Positions 9,240 to 18,854 of a stretch of DNA of 64,000 nucleotides are shown piece after piece. Position numbers and translations under genes: made by a program. The DNA is from Marinomonas sargassi (GTDB lineage Bacteria; Pseudomonadota; Gammaproteobacteria; Pseudomonadales; Marinomonadaceae). The stretch lies in assembly GCF_025716875.1 (NCBI RefSeq), contig NZ_JAOVZB010000005.1, positions 186,001-250,000 on the forward strand, in the 5' to 3' direction. The stretch's first letter is position 1. Each line of letters starts with the position of its first letter. Below the pieces are notes generated by a model that was not told the origin of the DNA, did not search any database, and worked only from the letters and a program-made list of their open reading frames with translations.

Positions 9240-10178
9240 ATGAATGAACGGAACTACTCATTAGGCCAAGTCGGTGATCATGAGATCAAGCAGTTAAAAG
9301 TATTCAAAATGGTTGTCGACTGTGGCGGCTTTTCTGCCGCCGAAACCATGCTTAACATAGGTCGTTCGACCATCAGCTCACACATTACCAATTTGGAAGC
9401 TCGACTCAATCTTGTGCTTTGTAAACGCGGCCGAGGGGGGTTCTCTCTCACTGAGGAAGGGCGTGTCATTTATCAAATGACAGAAAACTTGCTAGAATCT
9501 CTCGACTCATTTCGCACCACGGTGAATAACCTTAACAGCAGCCTGACAGGCAAGTTAAGGATCGCATCCTCAGATAACATTAGCCTTGACCCTCGTTGCT
9601 ATTTCCCTAGGTTGATACAAGATTTTTCAAGCACAGCACCTGATGTATTTATCAACACCAATGTGTCGTCTATGGCAAAAATAGAACGTATGGTACTCAA
9701 CGACGAGGCGGATATTGGCTTTATTCCCTACCACCGTAAACTAGAAGGCTTGGAATACTTCCACCTCTATAATGACCAATGTTACCTATACTGCAGGCAA
9801 GACCACCCTCTCACGACTATGAATGAAGCCGACCAAGATATCCATATCAATACATTCCCAGCGACTCATGCAGGATTAAAGCCTCATGAATCAATCAGCA
9901 CAAAAATTGCCAATATGAATTTAAAAGCAGTTTCTTATTTCTACGATAGTCGATTAGCACTTATTCTATCCGGACAATTCATTGGTTTCTTACCAGAGCA
10001 ATATGCCCAAAGCTACGTTGACCAAGAACAAATCGTATCTATTAAACCTCAAAATAATCACTACACTCTTGGCATTGCAGTGATTTATAAAAAAACAAAC
10101 CAACCTAACAAAGCCCGTGAATTATTCCTTGATATACTAAGCAGAATATTCAAAGAAACACGTTCTGCTCCTTATTAG
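9240..10178 (+). CDS. LysR-family transcriptional regulator
   Basis: 312 aa. The HTH is at about residues 17-76 (IKQLKVFKMVVDCGGFSAAE, then TISSHITNLEARL), followed by an effector-binding domain. The ATG lies 2 nt after the Rieske gene stop, so it is translated from the same transcript. Its C-x-RGR-x-GF-x-LTE motif matches the LysR at 1-803, suggesting the two regulators that bracket this catabolic region are paralogues with related effectors. Confidence 0.9.
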   Translation: MNERNYSLGQVGDHEIKQLKVFKMVVDCGGFSAAETMLNIGRSTISSHITNLEARLNLVLCKRGRGGFSLTEEGRVIYQMTENLLESLDSFRTTVNNLNSSLTGKLRIASSDNISLDPRCYFPRLIQDFSSTAPDVFINTNVSSMAKIERMVLNDEADIGFIPYHRKLEGLEYFHLYNDQCYLYCRQDHPLTTMNEADQDIHINTFPATHAGLKPHESISTKIANMNLKAVSYFYDSRLALILSGQFIGFLPEQYAQSYVDQEQIVSIKPQNNHYTLGIAVIYKKTNQPNKARELFLDILSRIFKETRSAPY

Positions 10179-10193
10179 CCCCTAAATAAAAAA

Positions 10194-10214
10194 AACCACT
10201 CATGATGAGTGGTT
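10194..10214. terminator. Bidirectional terminator between lysR and gabT
   Basis: AACCACTCAT and ATGAGTGGTT form a near-continuous palindrome around one G. On the minus strand it is followed by a run of eight T, so it is strongest as terminator of gabDT. On the plus strand the following sequence is TTAAAAAG, so it is weaker for the LysR gene. Confidence 0.75.
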
Positions 10215-10272
10215 AAAAAGAGCGATGTAGAAAAGCATAGCCTTTCACTCCATCACTTTCGCACGGAAGACC

Positions 10273-11550
10273 TTAAACTAAGGATTTGAAGCAGCGAGTG
10301 AAGATATCCATCCCTTCATCAATGATACTCATCTCAATGGTGAGTGCTGGTAGAAAACGAATCACATTGCCACGAATACCACAGGATAAAAGCACAAGGC
10401 CATGTTCAGCGGCCTTTGCTGACAAGGCTTTAGTCAGCTCAGTATTCGGCTGTTTTACGTCCCCTCTCTTCACTAATTCAATGGCAATCATGGCACCTGT
10501 TTGACGAAGATCACCGATAATCTCTGGGTACTCGGTTTGTAGCTTTTTTAGGTGCTGCACAAAACGCTGACCAACTTGCTCTGCGCGTCGACACAATTGC
10601 TCTTCTTCAATCACATCAAATACAGCCAATCCCGCCGCACAGCCTACAGGTGAACCACCATAAGTACCGCCCAATCCACCGGGGTGAGGCGCATCCATGA
10701 TCTCTGCTTTGCCAACCACGGCAGCAATAGGAAAACCACCAGCAATGCCTTTGGCCGCTGTCATTAAGTCCGCTTCAATACCCGCTTGTTCATGACAAAA
10801 TAGAGTACCGGTACGAGCAAAGCCCGTTTGTATCTCGTCTAAAATCAGCAGAATGCCATGCTCATCACAAATGGTTCTTAAGGACTGTAGAAAACTGGCT
10901 GATGCTTTATAAAAACCACCTTCACCCTGTATTGGCTCAATAATGATGGCCGCTACTTGGGAAGCCTCAATATCACAGCTAAAACGCATTTTGAGTTCGT
11001 TCAACGCTTGCTCTTCACTAATACCTAGATAGTCATTGGGAAATGCCACATGGTAAATATCGTTTGGAAAAGGACCAAAACCCACTTTATAAGGGGCAAC
11101 TTTACCTGTTAATCCCATGGTCATATTGGTACGACCATGAAAGCCTGCATTAAAGGCAATAACACCCGGCCTACCAGTATAAGAACGGGCAATCTTCACG
11201 CAGTTTTCTACCGCTTCCGCCCCTGTTGTCACAAAAATGGATTTCTTCGGCGTTTCACCCGGCGCTGCTGCATTAAGCTTTTCAGCCAAGGCAACGGCGG
11301 ATTCATAGGGGCTGACCATCACACAGGTATGCGTAAAATGTTCGACTTGTTGTTGTACGGCCGCTTTCACTTTTGGGTGGTTATGACCTGTGTTGACCAC
11401 TGCAATACCAGCACCAAAATCAATATGACGCTTGCCTTCCACATCCCATAGCTCTGCATTGAGTGCGCGTTCCACATAAACAGGTGCCATGTTGCCTTGA
11501 CCACGTGCCATGGCTGCTTCTTTACGTTGCTGTAATTCTGTGTTCTTCAT
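10273..11550 (-). CDS. gabT: 4-aminobutyrate aminotransferase
   Basis: 425 aa, class III PLP aminotransferase. It transfers the amino group of GABA to 2-oxoglutarate, giving succinate semialdehyde and glutamate. Visible are the cofactor-binding region TTGAEAVENCVKIAR, GFHGRTNMTMGLTGK, the Asp of LLILDEIQTGFARTG and the PLP lysine in MTAAKGIAGGFP. It closely resembles GabT proteins throughout. It is the second gene of a gabD-gabT operon (60 bp gap), ending at the hairpin at 10194-10214. The operon supplies the lower part of guanidinobutyrate or putrescine breakdown. Confidence 0.93.
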   Translation of the reverse strand: MKNTELQQRKEAAMARGQGNMAPVYVERALNAELWDVEGKRHIDFGAGIAVVNTGHNHPKVKAAVQQQVEHFTHTCVMVSPYESAVALAEKLNAAAPGETPKKSIFVTTGAEAVENCVKIARSYTGRPGVIAFNAGFHGRTNMTMGLTGKVAPYKVGFGPFPNDIYHVAFPNDYLGISEEQALNELKMRFSCDIEASQVAAIIIEPIQGEGGFYKASASFLQSLRTICDEHGILLILDEIQTGFARTGTLFCHEQAGIEADLMTAAKGIAGGFPIAAVVGKAEIMDAPHPGGLGGTYGGSPVGCAAGLAVFDVIEEEQLCRRAEQVGQRFVQHLKKLQTEYPEIIGDLRQTGAMIAIELVKRGDVKQPNTELTKALSAKAAEHGLVLLSCGIRGNVIRFLPALTIEMSIIDEGMDIFTRCFKSLV

Positions 11551-11610
11551 TGTCTATTACCTTAAAAGTTCACCTTGTGGTTCCAATACAAAGAAAATGC
11601 GCGACAAGGC

Positions 11611-13077
11611 TTACACCAAACCACCCATGCATAGGTATTTAATTTCTACGTATTCGTCGATGCCGTATTTAGAGCCTTCACGACCACTGCCCGATTCTTT
11701 CATGCCACCAAACGGTGCTACTTCACTGGAAATTAGACCTTCATTAATTCCAACTAAACCGTATTCCAAGGCTTCACCTACTCGCCAAGTTCGGCCGATG
11801 TTTTGTGTATAGAAGTAAGCGGCCAAGCCAAATGGTGTATCGTTCGCGAGCGCAATGGCTTCTCCTTCTGTGCTAAAACGGAACAAAGGAGCAACTGGGC
11901 CGAAGATTTCATTGGAGAAAATCGCCATATCTTGGGTAACATTCGTTAAGATCGTTGGCTCAAAAAATTGTGCACCTGCTTCGCAGGCTTTTACACCACC
12001 AAGTAGTGTTTTCGCGCCTTTCCTCACAGCGTCTTGTACTAATTCTTCAACTTTATTGATGGCGGCTGGATTAATTAGTGGGCCAATGGTGACCCCATCT
12101 TTAAAGCCTTCTCCTGTTTCAAAGGTGGCAACTCGTGCCGCAAGCTTTTCCGCAAAGGCATCGTAAACACCATCTTGGACAAGAATTCGATTGGCGCACA
12201 CACAAGTTTGACCCGCATTACGGTATTTTGAGGCAATGGCTCCTTCAACAGCGGCATCTAAATCTGCATCATCAAAAACAATAAAAGGTGCGTTACCACC
12301 CAATTCCATTGAGGTACGTTTAACTGTTTGTGCACACTGGGACAATAGTAATTTGCCTACTGGTGTTGAGCCTGTGAAACTGAGCTTACGCACCGTTGGG
12401 TGACTGGTCAGCACACCGCCAATGGCTTTCGCGTCTTTGCCCACAACTACATTGAGTACACCTACAGGAATGCCAGCTTGATGAGCCAGTTCCGCTAAGG
12501 CCAAGGCTGACAATGGCGTTTCATCAGACGGTTTAATCACAATGGTACAACCCGCTGCCAAAGCAGGGCCTGCTTTACGAGTAATCATGGCAATGGGGAA
12601 GTTCCAAGGCGTAATAGCCGCAACCACACCAATGCCTTGCTTGATAGTTAACACACGACGATCATTAGCAAATGTTGGGATAACATCACCGTACAAACGG
12701 CGTGCTTCATCCGCAAACCAATCAATAAAAGAAGCGCCGTAGACCACTTCCCCTTTGGCTTCTGCCAGTGGTTTGCCTTGTTCTAACGTCATTAGACTTG
12801 CTAAGTCATCTTGATTCTCGAGTATGAGCTGATTCCAGCGGCGTAGTAGTGTAGCTCGTTCTTTAGCTGTTAGCGTTTGCCAGCTTTTCTGGGCTTTTTC
12901 GGCAGCTTCTATTGCTAAGGTGGTTTCATCAGCGCCTGAATCGGACACCTCCATAAGGTGCTCACCATTTGCTGGATTAATAACAGAAAAGGTTTTCCCT
13001 GATTTAGGCCCTACCCATGTACCAGCAATATAAGACTTGCTTTTAACCAGGGTAGTTTGTGTGAGCAGTTTTTTCAT
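11611..13077 (-). CDS. gabD: NAD(P)-dependent succinate-semialdehyde dehydrogenase
   Basis: 488 aa, aldehyde dehydrogenase family, oxidising succinate semialdehyde to succinate for the TCA cycle. Visible are the cofactor region TPWNFPIAMITRK, FTGSTPVGKLL, the catalytic Glu in LELGGNAPFIVFDDAD (SMELGG) and the catalytic Cys in NAGQTCVCANR. GMKESGSGREGSKYGIDEY near the C-terminus is typical for GabD. It is the promoter-proximal gene of gabDT. Glutarate semialdehyde is a possible alternative substrate of close relatives. Confidence 0.93.
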   Translation of the reverse strand: MKKLLTQTTLVKSKSYIAGTWVGPKSGKTFSVINPANGEHLMEVSDSGADETTLAIEAAEKAQKSWQTLTAKERATLLRRWNQLILENQDDLASLMTLEQGKPLAEAKGEVVYGASFIDWFADEARRLYGDVIPTFANDRRVLTIKQGIGVVAAITPWNFPIAMITRKAGPALAAGCTIVIKPSDETPLSALALAELAHQAGIPVGVLNVVVGKDAKAIGGVLTSHPTVRKLSFTGSTPVGKLLLSQCAQTVKRTSMELGGNAPFIVFDDADLDAAVEGAIASKYRNAGQTCVCANRILVQDGVYDAFAEKLAARVATFETGEGFKDGVTIGPLINPAAINKVEELVQDAVRKGAKTLLGGVKACEAGAQFFEPTILTNVTQDMAIFSNEIFGPVAPLFRFSTEGEAIALANDTPFGLAAYFYTQNIGRTWRVGEALEYGLVGINEGLISSEVAPFGGMKESGSGREGSKYGIDEYVEIKYLCMGGLV

Positions 13078-13402
13078 AAGGTCTCAACTTAACTCTTTTA
13101 TTACCGTCAAAACACGATATTAAGCAAAGCTGGTAGAGAAAAAAATGAGACGGTATCAACCTAATGTTTGAAGTAGATCAAACTTTCCCACACAGGATAG
13201 AAATAACAACTATGTTGAGATAAGAGAACATCATTATATGAGTGAAAGAGCTTGAGCAAGGTTACTTTAAGCAGTTAAAAACTGCTCCTTCATAGCCTAA
13301 CAATCACGTCATTAGTACCCGCAGAATATTCAATAGCACTTCGCTGTGAGACGACTTACAGTAATCAGAATCTCTTGCTACTTCTATAATGTAAAAAAAC
13401 AA
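13078..13402. other. Intergenic region upstream of gabD
   Basis: This 325-bp gap lies between the start of gabD and the stop of the LysR gene at 13403 and holds no convincing ORF. On the minus strand TATAAT (complement of 13233-13238) could be a -10 box for gabD. A 7-bp hairpin, AGCAGTT-aaa-AACTGCT (13270-13286), lies further upstream. No clear -35 box with standard spacing is visible. Confidence 0.4.
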
Positions 13403-14296
13403 TCACTTATCCCAATAAGGGGAAGTGCCGTAAACACTTGAAAAGTAATCAATAAATGCACGTACTTTAGGGGCAAGCTGGCGGCTACTTGGATAAACCG
13501 CCCAAATATCCGTTTCTGACACTAGTGGAAAATCCGTTAAAACTTTCACTAAAGAGCCCTTTCTCAACTCTTCATAGGCAATCCATGTAGAACAAATCGT
13601 CAAACCTAACCCTTGCACACAAGCATCTTTTACCGCCTCGCCATGGTCAGCACGAAAGTTACCGTGGACTTTAATAGTTTGCTTGCCTTCTGGCGTGTCG
13701 AACTGCCAATGCTCAAACCCAGCTAAAGAAATACATTGATGATCACGCAGATCTTTTGGTGTTTTCGGTTGACCATGTAAACGAATATAGTCAGGAGAGG
13801 CGCAAACCACTCGTGTATCTGTGGCTAACTTTCTGGCAATTAGGCTAGAGCTTTTCAATTGTGCATTACGAATCGCCACATCAAAGCCCCCTTCTACTAA
13901 ATCCACAATGGAATCAGAAAAACGACAATCCACTTCCAGCTTTGGATATGCCTCCATAAAGCCCTTCATCGCTGGCATCAAATGCATGCGACCAAAAGAA
14001 GAAGGCACGGTAATTCTGAGTTTTCCTGTTGGTGAGGCATTGCCAGCACCCACAGAGGCACGAGCCGCTTCGACACTGGACAGCACATCTTCAGCATGGG
14101 GTAAGAAGTCCGCACCGTCTTCCGTGAGCGACACTTTTCGTGTCGTCCTATGAACCAGACGGACTCCCAGCTCTCGCTCTAGTTTATTGATGTAGTTGCT
14201 TGCCACCGCAGCTGAGATATCAAGCTCTTGACCAGCTTGGCTGATATTTTGGGTTCTGGCTATGCGGACAAAAAGACGTAAATGCTCAATATTCAT
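13403..14296 (-). CDS. LysR-family transcriptional regulator
   Basis: 297 aa, of the large LysR subgroup that typically represses a divergent oxidoreductase. The HTH is at residues 1-60 (MNIEHLRLFVRIARTQNISQ, then HRTTRKVSLTEDG), followed by a LysR substrate domain (RFSDSIVDLVEGGFDVAIR). It is divergent from the zinc-type oxidoreductase at 14413 across an AT-rich 116-bp gap, the standard arrangement for local control. Effector not deducible. Confidence 0.9.
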   Translation of the reverse strand: MNIEHLRLFVRIARTQNISQAGQELDISAAVASNYINKLERELGVRLVHRTTRKVSLTEDGADFLPHAEDVLSSVEAARASVGAGNASPTGKLRITVPSSFGRMHLMPAMKGFMEAYPKLEVDCRFSDSIVDLVEGGFDVAIRNAQLKSSSLIARKLATDTRVVCASPDYIRLHGQPKTPKDLRDHQCISLAGFEHWQFDTPEGKQTIKVHGNFRADHGEAVKDACVQGLGLTICSTWIAYEELRKGSLVKVLTDFPLVSETDIWAVYPSSRQLAPKVRAFIDYFSSVYGTSPYWDK

Positions 14297-14412
14297 ATCA
14301 TTATCAACAAAGTGTAAAAACTAATTTTAATTATATACATATTATCAACAGTTAGACATTTAATTACCATTTACTCATTCAAAATTATCAGTAATTTTTA
14401 AAGGACATTATT

Positions 14413-15402
14413 ATGAAAGCCATGGTCATCAATGAGTTCGGTAACAGCAATGTATTCACCGCAGCTGAAGTTGCAAAGCCCCAAGCTACTTCAGGACACA
14501 TTGTGGTAAAAGTGGCCGCTAGCAGTGTTAATCCTGTGGACTATAAAATTCGTGAGTTTGGTGCCAATTTCCCTTTTGCTCCAAAATTACCAGAAGCCAT
14601 ATTAGGGATGGATTTCGCTGGTGTAGTCGATGCCGTAGGCGATGATGTAACAGACTACAAAGTAGGAGATGAAGTATATGGCTGTGCTGGCGGTTTAGGA
14701 AATCTAGCAGGCAGCCTTGCGGAATACATGCTCGTGGATACTCGTTTAGTGGCGAAAAAGCCCACCAACCTCACAATGAGAGAAGCCGCAGCATTACCCT
14801 TGGTTGCCATTACTGCCTACGAAGGCTTGCAACGTGCAGGTGTTTCAGCGGGGCAAAATGTTTTAATCCATGGGGGCTCAGGTGGTGTTGGTCACATTGC
14901 GGTTCAATTGGCAAAATACCTTGGCGCAAACGTTTCCGCGACAGGGGGTGGTGACAAGCAAATCGCATTAATCGAGAGCTTTGGCGCCCAAGGGATTAAC
15001 TACAAAACCCAGAGCGTTACAGACTATGTTCAGCAATATACAAGCGGACAAGGCTTTGACGCTATTTATGACACAGTGGGCGATAAGAACCTTCTAAACT
15101 CAATTGAAGCGGCTGCGCTGAATGGTCAAATTGCGACCACCAGCACCATGTCGGAACTGGACCTTACCTTTGCCCATTTAAAAGGGCTTTCCCTTCATGT
15201 GGTATTTATGCTGATCCCTATGATTCACAACAAGGGTCGAGAAGTTCATGGCAATATCCTTGCGGAAGTCGCTAGAATTGTTGAAGCAGGACACTTAAAA
15301 CCCGTACTGGCAGAGAAACCATTTTCTTTAGAGCAAGTAGCTGAAGCCCATGATTATGCAGAAAGCGGTCAAGCTATGGGTAAAGTCGTGCTGAGTCATT
15401 AA
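14413..15402 (+). CDS. NADPH:quinone-oxidoreductase-like MDR-family dehydrogenase
   Basis: 329 aa, medium-chain dehydrogenase/reductase without the structural zinc-binding cysteines, so quinone-reductase-like. The N-terminal GroES-like domain (SSVNPVDYKIREFG, GMDFAGVVDAVG) precedes the Rossmann motif HGGSGGVGHIAVQLAKYLGA near residue 155. Such enzymes reduce quinones or alpha,beta-unsaturated carbonyls with NADPH. AAAGGA precedes the ATG. It is followed 41 bp later by an SDR gene, and both appear to be controlled by the divergent LysR, perhaps as a response to electrophile stress (inference). Confidence 0.85.
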   Translation: MKAMVINEFGNSNVFTAAEVAKPQATSGHIVVKVAASSVNPVDYKIREFGANFPFAPKLPEAILGMDFAGVVDAVGDDVTDYKVGDEVYGCAGGLGNLAGSLAEYMLVDTRLVAKKPTNLTMREAAALPLVAITAYEGLQRAGVSAGQNVLIHGGSGGVGHIAVQLAKYLGANVSATGGGDKQIALIESFGAQGINYKTQSVTDYVQQYTSGQGFDAIYDTVGDKNLLNSIEAAALNGQIATTSTMSELDLTFAHLKGLSLHVVFMLIPMIHNKGREVHGNILAEVARIVEAGHLKPVLAEKPFSLEQVAEAHDYAESGQAMGKVVLSH

Positions 15403-15443
15403 GGAAAATAATTTAAAAGACTAATTAAGAAGGATCACAAGAC

Positions 15444-16253
15444 ATGTCAAAACACATACTGATAACAGGGGCGACCGATGGCATTGGTCTGCTCACTGCT
15501 GAAAAGTTAGTCACCCAAGGGCACCATGTACTCATCCATGGCCGTAATGCCAAAAAACTTGAAGCGGTTAAAGATAAGCTTATTGCCCTTGATAAAGGCA
15601 GCGTTACCTCTTTCCAAGCTGACTTATCCAATCTGTCTGAGGTTAGAGGCTTAATACAAGAGATCACAGCGAGCGTTGCGCACTTGGATGTCATTATTAA
15701 CAACGCAGGTGTCTACAAAACGAATGCCCCAGTAGTCGAAAACAACCTCGACGTTCGCTTCGTAGTTAACACCATTGCGCCCTATTTGTTGACCAAACAT
15801 CTGATGCCGCTGATGCCATCAACTGGAAGAGTAGTTAACTTATCTTCAGCAGCCCAAGCACCTGTGGATTTCAAAGCATTGAATGGTGACTACCCAATTG
15901 ATAATCAGCTGAGTGCTTATGCTCAAAGTAAGTTAGCCATTACCATGTGGACTCGTCATTTATCAAAAGTTTTAGATGATAGTTCGTCTATTGTCATTGC
16001 CGTCAACCCGGGCTCTTTATTGGCCAGCAAGATGGTAAAAGAAGGTTTCGGAATGGAAGGCAAAGACCTGAGCATCGGCGCTAACATCTTGATAAAAGCC
16101 AGTTTGGACGACAGTTTCAAAGAAGCGTCAGGCTTATATTTTGATAATGACATTGGGCAATTTTCCGAGCCCCATCAGGCCGCTTTGGATGCAAGCCAAT
16201 GTGAAAGACTCGTCAGCGTGATGGAAGAACTGAGTAAACCACTTTCCCTCTAA
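15444..16253 (+). CDS. SDR-family NAD(P)-dependent oxidoreductase
   Basis: 269 aa, classical short-chain dehydrogenase. The cofactor motif is TGATDGIGLLTAEKL (residues 8-22), followed by NNAGVY near residue 90, the catalytic Ser in NLSSAAQ and the YAQSK active-site Tyr/Lys pair near residue 158. Longer than typical 250-aa SDRs, resembling the retinol-dehydrogenase-like group. Co-directional with the upstream quinone oxidoreductase-like gene and closed by the terminator at 16280. Confidence 0.85.
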   Translation: MSKHILITGATDGIGLLTAEKLVTQGHHVLIHGRNAKKLEAVKDKLIALDKGSVTSFQADLSNLSEVRGLIQEITASVAHLDVIINNAGVYKTNAPVVENNLDVRFVVNTIAPYLLTKHLMPLMPSTGRVVNLSSAAQAPVDFKALNGDYPIDNQLSAYAQSKLAITMWTRHLSKVLDDSSSIVIAVNPGSLLASKMVKEGFGMEGKDLSIGANILIKASLDDSFKEASGLYFDNDIGQFSEPHQAALDASQCERLVSVMEELSKPLSL

Positions 16254-16279
16254 GTCTATTACTAACTGACAAAAAGAAA

Positions 16280-16315
16280 CGCCCCTGAATGACCTAGCAC
16301 TCAGGGGCGCTTTTT
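16280..16315. terminator. Rho-independent terminator after the SDR gene
   Basis: CGCCCCTGA (16280-16288) pairs with TCAGGGGCG (16301-16309), and the plus strand continues into TTTTTAT. It lies between convergent genes, and the A-run upstream may make it work for the response-regulator gene on the minus strand too. Confidence 0.85.
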
Positions 16316-16343
16316 ATCATTATTTAGAATTAAAGACATCAAA

Positions 16344-17030
16344 CTAACGGCTACAGTAACGCCTCTCTGGGCGGCCAACGGTGCCATAGGACACTTCAGC
16401 AGTCACTTCATTGGTACTCACCAAATATTCTAAATAGCGTCTGGCGGTAGTGCGACTTGCGCCTATCATCTCGCCAACATCTTCGGCACTTAAAGAGCCT
16501 TCCGCCTCGGCAAAGACAGACTTCACCTTATCTAGGGTTAGGCAATCGACCCCTTTGGGTAAACGAGTCTCCGTAGGAGCCGCCTGACTGCCTTGATGAC
16601 GAGGCAAAACAATATCCACATCGGTTTGGGCCAGTTGCTGCATCGCCAGCAATTTTTGTAGATGTTGTTGGTAGTTATGCAAAGCTTCTTGTAAACGCTC
16701 GAATACCAAAGGCTTTAAAATGTAATCGAATACTCCACCATGCAAAGCTTCCCGCAGGGTTTCCACTTCCTTGGCGGCGGTAATCAAAATAACATCCACG
16801 GCGCTGTTACAAGAGCGCAGTTTACGCAGTAGTTCCAACCCTGTACCGGTGGGGAACTGAACATCCAAGAGCACCAATTCTGGCTGCAATACTTCCACCA
16901 GATCTTCCGCTTCTTGCAGGCCATGGGCCATACCAACCAATTCATAGCCGTCGATACGCTCTAAAAAACGTTTCTGTATTTCGGCTATTTGCAGATCGTC
17001 TTCTGCAATAACAACTCGAATATTACTCAT
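16344..17030 (-). CDS. CitB/DcuR-family response regulator
   Basis: 228 aa. The receiver domain starts VVIAEDDLQIAEIQKRFLER, with the phospho-acceptor Asp in LVLLDVQFPTGTG and the conserved Lys in YILKPL. The C-terminal part contains a helix-turn-helix (SAEDVGEMIGASRTTARRYL) as in DpiA/DcuR/CitB regulators of citrate and dicarboxylate use. It lies 24 bp downstream of its cognate kinase gene. It probably activates the divergent tctCBA operon at 18.8-22 kb. Confidence 0.88.
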   Translation of the reverse strand: MSNIRVVIAEDDLQIAEIQKRFLERIDGYELVGMAHGLQEAEDLVEVLQPELVLLDVQFPTGTGLELLRKLRSCNSAVDVILITAAKEVETLREALHGGVFDYILKPLVFERLQEALHNYQQHLQKLLAMQQLAQTDVDIVLPRHQGSQAAPTETRLPKGVDCLTLDKVKSVFAEAEGSLSAEDVGEMIGASRTTARRYLEYLVSTNEVTAEVSYGTVGRPERRYCSR

Positions 17031-17054
17031 TTTTTTATACTTTTTAGTGAGTGA

Positions 17055-18665
17055 TTAGTCTTTTGGGATGTAAACGATAAAGCGGCTACCAGAGTCTCCG
17101 GTTGCTTCTATCATGACTGTCCCGCCTAATTTCTCTAATAGGCTTTTCACTAAATGTAATCCATAACCGTGACCTTCCGCTTCCTTGCTAGAAAAGCCTT
17201 TCTCGAAAATTTGTGCTTCTTGTTCAGGGGAAATACCCGGCCCCTGATCTTCAATTTCAAATATTAAATCGTTACCCAGATCCGTCATCGACAACTTCAC
17301 TTCCCCACCACTGCCGGTATGAACTCGGGTCGCTTCCAAAGCGTTGTCGATTAAATTGCCAATAATGCTAACGAGGTTTTCTCGGGGTAATTTCTCTGGA
17401 ATTTCTTTCATGTGGCTGTCTTGGTCGATCACCAACAGCATCCCCATTTCACGGGCACGATTGTATTTACCTAATAAGCAGCCAGCGAGAATAGGATCTG
17501 GCACTGCATCCAACAAAAGCTTAATCAGCTCTTGATGACTCTGGGTTTCTTGGCCAATTAATGCCAAGGCTTGGTCGTGGGCGCCGATCTGAATGAGGCC
17601 AGCAATAGTATGCAGTTTATTCGAATATTCATGGGATTGGCTGCGTAAGCTATCAGCATACTGTTGGATACGAGTCAGTTTTTTACTGACCATAGCCACT
17701 TCGTCTTTACGCCGAAAACTCGATACCACACCCGTAATTTTATCCCCCTGTTTTAGGGGTAAACGGTTGGCAATAATACTATGGCCTTCACGCCATACTT
17801 CTTCGTCAAACTGAGGAACGCCCGTTTCTAGCACCTTCATCATGGCGCTATCTGGCAAGACGTCTGAAATATGTTGACCGACTAGAGAATGGCCTTGAGG
17901 TAAGCCTAACGTATCAATAGCGGTGCGGTTAATGGTGGTAATACGCCCCTCATTATTAATGGCAATAATGCCTTCCCGCACGGATTCCAAGGTGGCTTTT
18001 TGCTCTTCAAACAAGCGGCCAATCTGCTCAGGCTCAAGGCCGAAAATCGCCCGTTTGAAATGGTTAGCAAACCAAACCGCCGTAAAAACACTTAACAAGA
18101 AAGTAATAACAATGACAGCAATCAGGGTCACTTGATAATGAAATGTCACCTTATCCACTTGTTCTAGGTGATAACCAACGGAAACCAAACCAACAATACG
18201 GTCCCCTTCGGATGAAAAAATAGGTGCCTTGCCTCGCATAGACCACCCCAAGCTACCCAATGCTTTGGAAAGGTAAGCTTGTCCATCCACTAGCACAGTG
18301 GAGTTGTCATCCCCTTCATCATCAGACATGGAATGACCAATTCTATTAGGGTTGGGGTGAGCTAGCCTGATGCCTTCTCGGTCACCTATCACCACAAAGC
18401 GGGCTTGGGTCTCACGGGCTAAGTTCAAACTAATAGGCTGTAAATACTCGCTATCCCCCTGCTCAACCGCAGTAACGATTTGTGGTGTCGCAGCAATCGT
18501 CTTGGCGACATCTAGGGCTTTTTGACCGATCTGCTCTTCTAAGGATTGATGTAGATAGTGCACAGCAAAGGCACCAATAAAACCTGTTTGTATGAGCGCC
18601 ATCAAACCTAATATTAGGATCATACGTCCCTTCAGTTTTAATCGGCGAAATTGTTTCATACTCAT
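17055..18665 (-). CDS. CitA/DcuS-family sensor histidine kinase
   Basis: 536 aa from the ATG at 18665; a TTG at 18671 is an alternative. A transmembrane helix near residues 15-35, a periplasmic Cache/PAS sensor (region around RFVVIGDREGIRLAHPNPNR) and a second helix near 180 are followed by a cytoplasmic PAS domain. The H-box SHEYSNKLHTIAGL and the HATPase domain (NLIDNALEA, GPGISPEQE, GHGYGLHLVKSL) complete it. This layout is that of carboxylate sensors CitA, DcuS and DpiB. It probably senses a tricarboxylate or dicarboxylate taken up by the divergent tctCBA system. Confidence 0.88.
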   Translation of the reverse strand: MSMKQFRRLKLKGRMILILGLMALIQTGFIGAFAVHYLHQSLEEQIGQKALDVAKTIAATPQIVTAVEQGDSEYLQPISLNLARETQARFVVIGDREGIRLAHPNPNRIGHSMSDDEGDDNSTVLVDGQAYLSKALGSLGWSMRGKAPIFSSEGDRIVGLVSVGYHLEQVDKVTFHYQVTLIAVIVITFLLSVFTAVWFANHFKRAIFGLEPEQIGRLFEEQKATLESVREGIIAINNEGRITTINRTAIDTLGLPQGHSLVGQHISDVLPDSAMMKVLETGVPQFDEEVWREGHSIIANRLPLKQGDKITGVVSSFRRKDEVAMVSKKLTRIQQYADSLRSQSHEYSNKLHTIAGLIQIGAHDQALALIGQETQSHQELIKLLLDAVPDPILAGCLLGKYNRAREMGMLLVIDQDSHMKEIPEKLPRENLVSIIGNLIDNALEATRVHTGSGGEVKLSMTDLGNDLIFEIEDQGPGISPEQEAQIFEKGFSSKEAEGHGYGLHLVKSLLEKLGGTVMIEATGDSGSRFIVYIPKD

Positions 18666-18854
18666 TCTCAAACAGTTTTTATTATTAAAATTGTGTGACT
18701 TTGATCCTATCGAATTTGATCAAAAAACACCCGTAAACAATATGAACAAAATAGTTTTTATATTCAAAAAAACCATTAAATTCACAAACTTCTACTGAAT
18801 CACGATTGCGCTACATTTCCCTCACCATAAAAAAATAACTACGAGGTAATTGTG

